From NCBI GenBank assembly GCA_019348435.1, contig JAHWJM010000128.1, positions 1 through 7,156 on the forward strand: a stretch of 7,156 nucleotides of DNA. The letters run 5' to 3'. Origin of the DNA: Actinomycetota bacterium. GTDB lineage: Bacteria > Actinomycetota > Thermoleophilia > Solirubrobacterales > Solirubrobacteraceae. The notes beneath the pieces are model-generated. The model searched no databases. It saw only the letters and a program-made list of their open reading frames with translations, and had not been told where the DNA came from. Made by a program: the position numbers and the translations under genes. Positions 4,193-7,156 of the stretch are shown piece after piece (positions within the stretch are counted from its first letter, which is position 1; the number at the start of each line of letters is the position of its first letter).

Positions 4193-5183
4193 CGCCGACC
4201 TCGTCCTCGAGGGCGGGGGGATGAAGGGGATCGGGCTCGGCGGCGCGATCACGGCGCTCATGCGCGCGGGCTACGCCTTTCAGCGGGTCGCCGGGACGTC
4301 CGCGGGCGCGCTCGCCGCTGCGCTGCTGGCGGGCGGGATCGGCGCGCGCGGGCTGACGGACGCGATGGCGCGGCTGCAGTACGCGCGCGTGCCCGACCGC
4401 GAACTGCCGAAGATCCCGATCCTCAGCGAGGGCCTGTCGCTGCTGCACTCGGCCGGCGCGTACCAGGGCGACTACATCCACGGGTTCGTGCGTGACGAGC
4501 TGGCGCGTCTCGGCGTACGGACGTTCGGCGACCTGCGGCGTACGGACGATGGCGACGACGTCAACCTGCCATCGGAGCGCCGCTACCGGCTCGTCGTCAC
4601 CGCGACCGACATCACGCGCGGCCGGCTGCTGCGCCTGCCGTGGGACTACGCGCTGCTGGGCCTGGATCCCGACGAGCAGCTGGTTGCCGACGCCGTGCGC
4701 GCGTCCATCTCGATCCCGCTGTACTTCGAGCCCGTGGTCGTGCGCGACGGGATCACCGGAGAGCCGACGACGCTCGTCGACGGCGGGGTGCTGTCGAACT
4801 TCCCGATCGCGATCTTCGACCGTACGGACCTGCGCCCGCCGCGCTGGCCGACGATCGGCATCAAGGTCGTGCCGGGTGTGCCGGCCGGCGATCCCCAGCT
4901 CTTCCCCGGCGTGGCGCTGCGCGCGCTGCCGCTCGTCAAGCTGCTGGAGCAGGTCGTCGTGACCGCGATCGTCGGCAACGACCAGACCTACACCGAGCGC
5001 CCGTGCGTGCGACGGCGGACGATCAGCGTCGACACCAGCGCGGTGGGAGTGGTGGAGTTCGGCGCCTCCGAGGCACAGCGCGCAACGGTGATCGCCAACG
5101 GGACGGCCGCCGCCGAACGGTTCCTGCAGACGTGGGACTGGGAGGCGTTCCGGCGGGAGTGCCCGCCGCTGCCGGCGCGATAG
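4185..5183 (+). CDS. Patatin-like phospholipase (serine acyl hydrolase)
   Basis: The 332-residue protein carries all three patatin signatures: the glycine-rich oxyanion loop GGGMKGIG (residues 11-18), the nucleophile elbow GTSAG with Ser39, and the catalytic dyad Asp in VDGG (Asp199), followed by the usual SNFP. Patatins cleave acyl chains from lipids with a Ser-Asp dyad; the true substrate is unknown. There is no signal peptide or TM segment, so the enzyme is expected in the cytoplasm or at the inner membrane face. The C-terminal part (RRTISVDTSAVGVVEFG, then AAAERFLQTWDWEAF) matches the standard tail of bacterial members. I chose GTG 4185 because it gives the normal MPDADLVLEGGG opening, whereas ATG 4221 would delete the oxyanion loop. 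The frame stays open upstream for about 500 codons antisense to the antiporter; that stretch is low-complexity and not real. It is divergent from the antiporter and convergent with the MFS gene. Confidence 0.92.
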   Translation: MPDADLVLEGGGMKGIGLGGAITALMRAGYAFQRVAGTSAGALAAALLAGGIGARGLTDAMARLQYARVPDRELPKIPILSEGLSLLHSAGAYQGDYIHGFVRDELARLGVRTFGDLRRTDDGDDVNLPSERRYRLVVTATDITRGRLLRLPWDYALLGLDPDEQLVADAVRASISIPLYFEPVVVRDGITGEPTTLVDGGVLSNFPIAIFDRTDLRPPRWPTIGIKVVPGVPAGDPQLFPGVALRALPLVKLLEQVVVTAIVGNDQTYTERPCVRRRTISVDTSAVGVVEFGASEAQRATVIANGTAAAERFLQTWDWEAFRRECPPLPAR

Positions 5184-5201
5184 CGCGCCCTCAGGGCGCG
5201 C
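5183..5201. terminator. Hairpin between convergent patatin and MFS genes
   Basis: GCGCGCCC (5183-5190), loop TCA, GGGCGCGC (5194-5201) form a perfect 8-bp GC stem that begins in the patatin stop codon. Only 38 bp separate the two convergent genes, so one hairpin could serve both. It has no T-run, so intrinsic termination is uncertain. Confidence 0.5.
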
Positions 5202-5221
5202 GCGGCGGCATGCGTGTCACC

Positions 5222-6478
5222 TCACGGTACGGAGCGGCTGTCGGCGGCCGCGGTGGTCGGCTCGCCGAGCGCCAGCCGAGGCGGTCCGTTGAGGCGCAGC
5301 GCCAGCAGCGTCGAGGCGGCGGCGCTCAGCGCGATGATCGCGAAGAAGGCCTGCGCGTGCTCGCTGCCATGGCCGAGCAGCGTTGCGAGCAGCAGCGCCG
5401 ACACGATGCTGCCGCTGTAGCGCGCCGTCGAGAACAGCCCCGCAGCGACACCGGCGTGACGCGGTGCGACGGCCTCTATCGCCGCCGTCTGCAGCGGCGC
5501 GTTCGCGAGACCCAGGCCGATGCCGCCGAGCAGCAGCGCGCCCGCCAGACCGAGCGCCGAGGGTGTGGCGCCCATCGCCGCCAGCAGCGCGGCCGCTACC
5601 GTCAGCAGCGCGAGCCCGAAGCCGGCCGGCAGGCGGTGGCCGCGGCGGTCGGCGACGCGTCCGCCCAGCGGCGAGACGGCGATCATCGCGACCGACAGCA
5701 TCGCGAGCGCCAGGCCGGCGTCCGCGGCCGACCAGCCCGGCCGCGCGGCGAGCACGACCGGGACGGCGAGCAGCGTGCCGTACATCGCGAGGTTGCTCAG
5801 GCCCACGGCGGCGCTCGCGGCGCCGAAGATCGGCATGCGCAACGGCTGTGCCCAGTCCCAACGCCGGCGCGCGCCGACCTCGGCTGAACGCGGCGGCGGT
5901 GCGGCGGCCGGCGCGGCAGGCAGGGAGCGCAGCGTCAGTACGACCGCTGCCGCGACGACCGGGACGTTGACGAGGAAGATCGCGCGCCAGCCCCACACGT
6001 CGACAAGCAGGCCGCCGAGAGCGGGGCCGATTGCGGCAGACGCGCCGATCGCCGACCCGAGCAGCCCGAAGCCGTGCGCGCGGTGGCCCTCGGGCAGCGC
6101 GTCGCGCAGCAGCGCGATCGCGTTGGGAAACACGAGCGACCCGGCGATCGCCTGGCCCAGGCGCGCGGCGACGAGCAGGCCGAGCGACGGCGCCGCACCC
6201 GCGGCGGCCGACGCCACTGCGAAGGCCGCCAGGCCCCAGAGCAGCACGCGGCGGCGGCCGAGCCGGTCGCCGAGGCGGCCGGCGAACGGACCGAGCGTCG
6301 CCATCGCGACGAGGTAGGACGTCACCAGCCAGCTGGACGCCGCGATGCCGCCGCCGGTGCCCGACGCGATGTCGGGCAGGGCGACGGCGAGCATCGTGGA
6401 GTTGAGCGGAAGCAGCGTCCCGCTCAACGCCACCGCGGCGAGAACCGCCTTGTCAGACGATGCGGACGACGCCCGCAT
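5222..6478 (-). CDS. MFS drug/solute exporter, DHA2-like
   Basis: The 418-residue integral membrane protein is a major facilitator. LPLNSTMLAVALPDIA (residues 23-38) corresponds to the first-helix motif LDxTxxNVALP of drug/H+ antiporters, with Asn in place of Asp. GRLGDRLGRRR (67-77) is the MFS motif A loop. GPALGG (151-156) is the antiporter motif C. VWGWRAIFLVNVP (161-173) is the signature seen in EmrB/QacA-type (DHA2) exporters. The length fits 12 TM helices rather than the 14 usual for DHA2. A basic central loop rich in Pro and Ala (about residues 186-212) joins the two halves. It probably exports a hydrophobic compound in exchange for protons. ATG 6478 has GAGG 9 nt upstream and overlaps the PEP-utilizing enzyme gene by 26 bp, so the two are co-translated from one mRNA. 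The pairing suggests that the exporter handles the substrate or product of that enzyme (inference). Confidence 0.9.
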   Translation of the reverse strand: MRASSASSDKAVLAAVALSGTLLPLNSTMLAVALPDIASGTGGGIAASSWLVTSYLVAMATLGPFAGRLGDRLGRRRVLLWGLAAFAVASAAAGAAPSLGLLVAARLGQAIAGSLVFPNAIALLRDALPEGHRAHGFGLLGSAIGASAAIGPALGGLLVDVWGWRAIFLVNVPVVAAAVVLTLRSLPAAPAAAPPPRSAEVGARRRWDWAQPLRMPIFGAASAAVGLSNLAMYGTLLAVPVVLAARPGWSAADAGLALAMLSVAMIAVSPLGGRVADRRGHRLPAGFGLALLTVAAALLAAMGATPSALGLAGALLLGGIGLGLANAPLQTAAIEAVAPRHAGVAAGLFSTARYSGSIVSALLLATLLGHGSEHAQAFFAIIALSAAASTLLALRLNGPPRLALGEPTTAAADSRSVP

Positions 6479-7156
6479 CGCCGTCGACCTCGATCGTCTG
6501 GCCGTCGGAGATGACGGTCGTCGCGATGCCGGTCCCGACGACCGCGGGGATGCCGTACTCGCGGGCGACGACGGCGCAGTGGCTCAGCACGCCGCCGGTG
6601 TCGGTGACGACGGCGGCCACCGTTGCGAACAGCGGCGTCCACGGCGGGGCGGTCGTCTCGGCGACGATGATGTCGCCGGGCCGGATGCGGCCGGACTCGG
6701 AGATCGAGTGGATGATGCGCGCGGTGCCGCGCACGATCCCCGATGAGCCGACCGAGCCGCGCACCTCGCGCTCGTTCTCCGGCGCCTGCGGGACGCCGTT
6801 GAACTTCATCGCAAAGCGCGTGAACGGGTCGTCCGGCGGCGGCTCTGTCGGGATCGCGCCCAGCACCGGCGGCGGCGTGATCGTGCGCTGCTGGGCGATC
6901 GCGGTGAGCCGGTCGTCGACGACCGCGCGCAGATCCGTGCCGGGCGTCTCGAGCGCGGCGTGCAGCTCTTCGGGCGTGAGCATGAAGACGTCCTCGACGG
7001 CGACGATCGCGCCGTCGTGCACGAGCCGGCGGCCCGCCTCGAGCAGCACCGCACGCAGGTGGTGGATCGACATGTTGTCGATGTAGAAGTTGTGGTCCTC
7101 GGAGATGACGAGCCCCGACTGCGCCGCGGCGAGCATCGCCTCGACCGGCTCGCGGA
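6453..7156 (-). CDS. PEP-utilizing enzyme, C-terminal part with phosphohistidine mobile domain
   Basis: The gene enters from the right edge; 233 C-terminal residues are visible, reading REPVEAMLAAAQSGL at the edge with no start. The last 100 or so residues are the swivelling phosphohistidine domain of PEP synthase-like enzymes: GIVRGTARII, PGDIIVAETTAPPWTPLF, then GGVLSHCAVVARE, whose His (codon at 6579-6581) is the residue phosphorylated in catalysis, and GIPAVVGT. Before it lies a helical segment (RAVLLEAGRRLVHDGAI, VFMLTPEELHAAL) typical of the same protein group. In classical PpsA and PpdK a PEP/pyruvate barrel follows the His domain; here the protein ends right after it. The order therefore fits rifampicin phosphotransferase-like proteins and other actinobacterial PEP-utilizing enzymes (ATP-grasp, substrate domain, His domain). 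The substrate is unknown because the N-terminal domains are outside. It is followed by the overlapping MFS exporter gene. Confidence 0.88.
   Translation of the reverse strand, partial: REPVEAMLAAAQSGLVISEDHNFYIDNMSIHHLRAVLLEAGRRLVHDGAIVAVEDVFMLTPEELHAALETPGTDLRAVVDDRLTAIAQQRTITPPPVLGAIPTEPPPDDPFTRFAMKFNGVPQAPENEREVRGSVGSSGIVRGTARIIHSISESGRIRPGDIIVAETTAPPWTPLFATVAAVVTDTGGVLSHCAVVAREYGIPAVVGTGIATTVISDGQTIEVDGDAGVVRIV

Noticed and set aside
4008..4481. 158-codon N-terminal extension of the antiporter frame
   Set aside because: It overlaps the start of the patatin gene antisense, has no TM or known domain, and the ATG at 4007 gives a normal antiporter N-terminus.
4640..5887. 415-codon plus-strand ORF across the patatin/MFS junction
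   Set aside because: It crosses two well-supported genes and their hairpin, and its product is Arg/Gly/Ala-rich noise.

Overview
The window is very GC-rich, coding is dense, codon third positions are mostly G or C, and every protein looks actinobacterial. A Sec-exported RTX repeat protein with a Cys-containing tail, an MMPL-type transporter, a lipoprotein with a Thr-rich linker and a PEP-utilizing enzyme of the actinobacterial type suggest a soil actinobacterium. My guess, an inference only, is the Thermoleophilia/Solirubrobacterales. Most long reading frames on the opposite strands are shadows caused by the high GC. I see no rRNA, tRNA, insertion sequence, CRISPR array or phage gene.

Layout, left to right. 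(1) A minus-strand operon, 1-906, runs out of the left edge. It holds a possible 22-codon leader ORF with a strong Shine-Dalgarno sequence, a two-TM membrane protein whose ATG overlaps the leader's stop (ATGA), and 6 bp later the N-terminus of an MMPL/RND transporter. (2) A shared upstream region with dyads (907-1085) separates it from a divergent plus-strand lipoprotein gene (1086-1700). (3) A 13-bp-stem hairpin lies where the lipoprotein gene converges with a minus-strand gene (1771-2598) for an exported RTX protein made of 21 unbroken nonapeptide repeats. (4) Next come a minus-strand CPA1-type cation/proton antiporter (2733-4007) and a divergent plus-strand patatin-like phospholipase (4185-5183), with a 177-bp structured region between them. 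(5) A short hairpin separates the phospholipase from a convergent minus-strand pair: a PEP-utilizing enzyme cut by the right edge (6453->7156), and an MFS exporter (5222-6478) that overlaps it by 26 bp.

How the genes work together: nearly all products act at or outside the membrane (two exporters, one antiporter, one lipoprotein, one secreted calcium-binding protein, one phospholipase-like hydrolase), so this looks like a cell-envelope and transport neighbourhood. Two sets look like functional units. One is the leader/two-TM protein/MMPL set. The other is the translationally coupled phosphotransfer enzyme plus MFS exporter, which could be an inactivate-and-export resistance pair. A recurring detail is that several genes without a clear Shine-Dalgarno sequence start at, or just before, the stop codon of a short upstream ORF. 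Only the 22-codon one (838-906) has strong initiation signals of its own.
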